Below, piece after piece: positions 63,668 through 64,000 of a stretch of 64,000 bases of DNA. A program made the translations under genes and the position numbers. A model generated the notes under the pieces. It was not told where the DNA came from, ran no database searches, and was given only the letters and a program-made list of their open reading frames with translations. Source of the stretch: Akkermansiaceae bacterium (lineage in GTDB: Bacteria > Verrucomicrobiota > Verrucomicrobiia > Verrucomicrobiales > Akkermansiaceae). Every line of letters starts with the position of its first letter. The first letter of the stretch is position 1. The stretch covers positions 1 through 64,000 of the forward strand of contig JABDRB010000021.1 of assembly GCA_013041925.1 (NCBI GenBank), given 5' to 3'.

Positions 63668-64000
63668 TTATTGCGCGTCAGCATCTGATGCGGTGAACCA
63701 ATGCAGCCTGAGCATACTGGGAGCAGGCAGCGGTGGTTGACGTGGGCGATCATGGTTGCGGCCCAACGTTTCCCACTGGAGGATCGAGCGCACGCCCCCC
63801 GCCGCCGTACGGCCGATGTCATTTGTCCGTCGGATCACCATACCTGGAAAATCACTCTGCACCTGGTTCAACGCAGCGGGATACTCCGGGACATGATCGA
63901 TTTTTTGATTGAGCGGTTTCAACGTTTTTTCATCGAAGACTAGGTGACCACTTCCATAATCACGATGGCGATAACGCATCGATAACACCCCAGGCTTCAA
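63668..64000 (-). CDS. C-terminal fragment of a larger gene (possible BNR_4 family)
   Basis: An open frame enters from the right edge and stops at 63668. The visible 110 residues contain YRHRDYGSGHLVFDEKTLKPL, IDHVPEYPAALNQVQSDFPG and VLQWETLGRN-like LQWETLGRNHDRPRQPPLP, which resembles the end of exported BNR-repeat (BNR_4) proteins of planctomycetes and relatives. This is recalled similarity and not certain. No start codon can be assigned because the gene continues outside the window. Confidence 0.5.
   Translation of the reverse strand: MKPGVLSMRYRHRDYGSGHLVFDEKTLKPLNQKIDHVPEYPAALNQVQSDFPGMVIRRTNDIGRTAAGGVRSILQWETLGRNHDRPRQPPLPAPSMLRLHWFTASDADAQ

Noticed and set aside
63701-63943. An 80-codon plus-strand open frame near the right edge
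   Set aside because: It is antisense to the minus-strand frame that runs to the window edge and has protein-like character (YRHRDYGSGH, QWETLGRN). The plus-strand frame has no recognisable feature.
1-64000. CRISPR arrays, transposases, phage genes or defence systems
   Set aside because: I looked for regularly spaced direct repeats, transposase/integrase motifs and typical defence proteins on both strands and saw none. The repeats found are short, non-array elements.

Overview
The window looks like an ordinary chromosomal stretch from a Gram-negative member of the PVC group, most likely Verrucomicrobiota (inference). The basis is a fused SecDF, a planctomycete-type CxxCH cytochrome, lipid A (LpxI) and outer-membrane efflux genes, a YlbF-family protein with a Cys-rich tail, several secreted EF-hand, TPR-like and AsmA-like proteins, and an almost complete lack of Shine-Dalgarno sequences. 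I see no phage, insertion sequence, transposase, CRISPR array or defence island. The content is mostly housekeeping, and the unusual signals lie in gene architecture and intergenic DNA.

Layout. 0-10.7 kb: a partial cytochrome (-), gatB, a secreted protein, tdh, a thioredoxin-like ferredoxin, an enlarged murJ (-), tsaC/Sua5 (-), a YbaK deacylase, aroK, dnaB (with DnaA-box-like sites upstream) and a YchJ-like gene. 10.8-23.3 kb: ten minus-strand genes with short gaps (fRMsr, UGPase, HAD phosphatase, ispE, squalene/phytoene synthase, trpB, lpxI and a tripartite RND pump). 23.4-29.5 kb: dnaX-ybaB, then tgt-yajC-secDF. 29.7-35.7 kb: tRNA-Asn, a lipoprotein, tRNA-Ser, then a cytochrome and a two-gene NAD-type formate dehydrogenase. 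35.7-48.8 kb: ppsA, a dicarboxylate symporter, a TPR-like protein, gltX-aroE, two tandem paralogous membrane proteins, an EF-hand protein and metF. 48.8-57.2 kb: an AsmA-like protein, YlbF, a small exported protein, acnA, and a short segment bounded by direct repeats that holds a DUF2867-type oxidoreductase and a lipoprotein. 57.2-64 kb: a 0.6-kb intergenic region with a phased array of DnaA-box-like 9-mers, ftsY, a fused rpiB-glyA, tkt, hisG, a 34-residue basic protein and a partial gene at the right edge.

Main highlights. (1) Eight direct and four inverted DnaA-box-like 9-mers with 11-bp phasing at 57.5-57.65 kb, a candidate replication origin. (2) A single-ORF fusion of ribose-5-phosphate isomerase B with serine hydroxymethyltransferase, directly downstream of transketolase. 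(3) A queuine/preQ1 tRNA transglycosylase that has lost all three cysteine ligands of the family's structural zinc. (4) A MurJ flippase with about 150 extra residues in its first large periplasmic loop. (5) A telomere-like (AACCCCC)4 repeat that should form a G-quadruplex on the opposite strand, 7 bp before a start codon. All positions were read by eye, and no database search or alignment was run.
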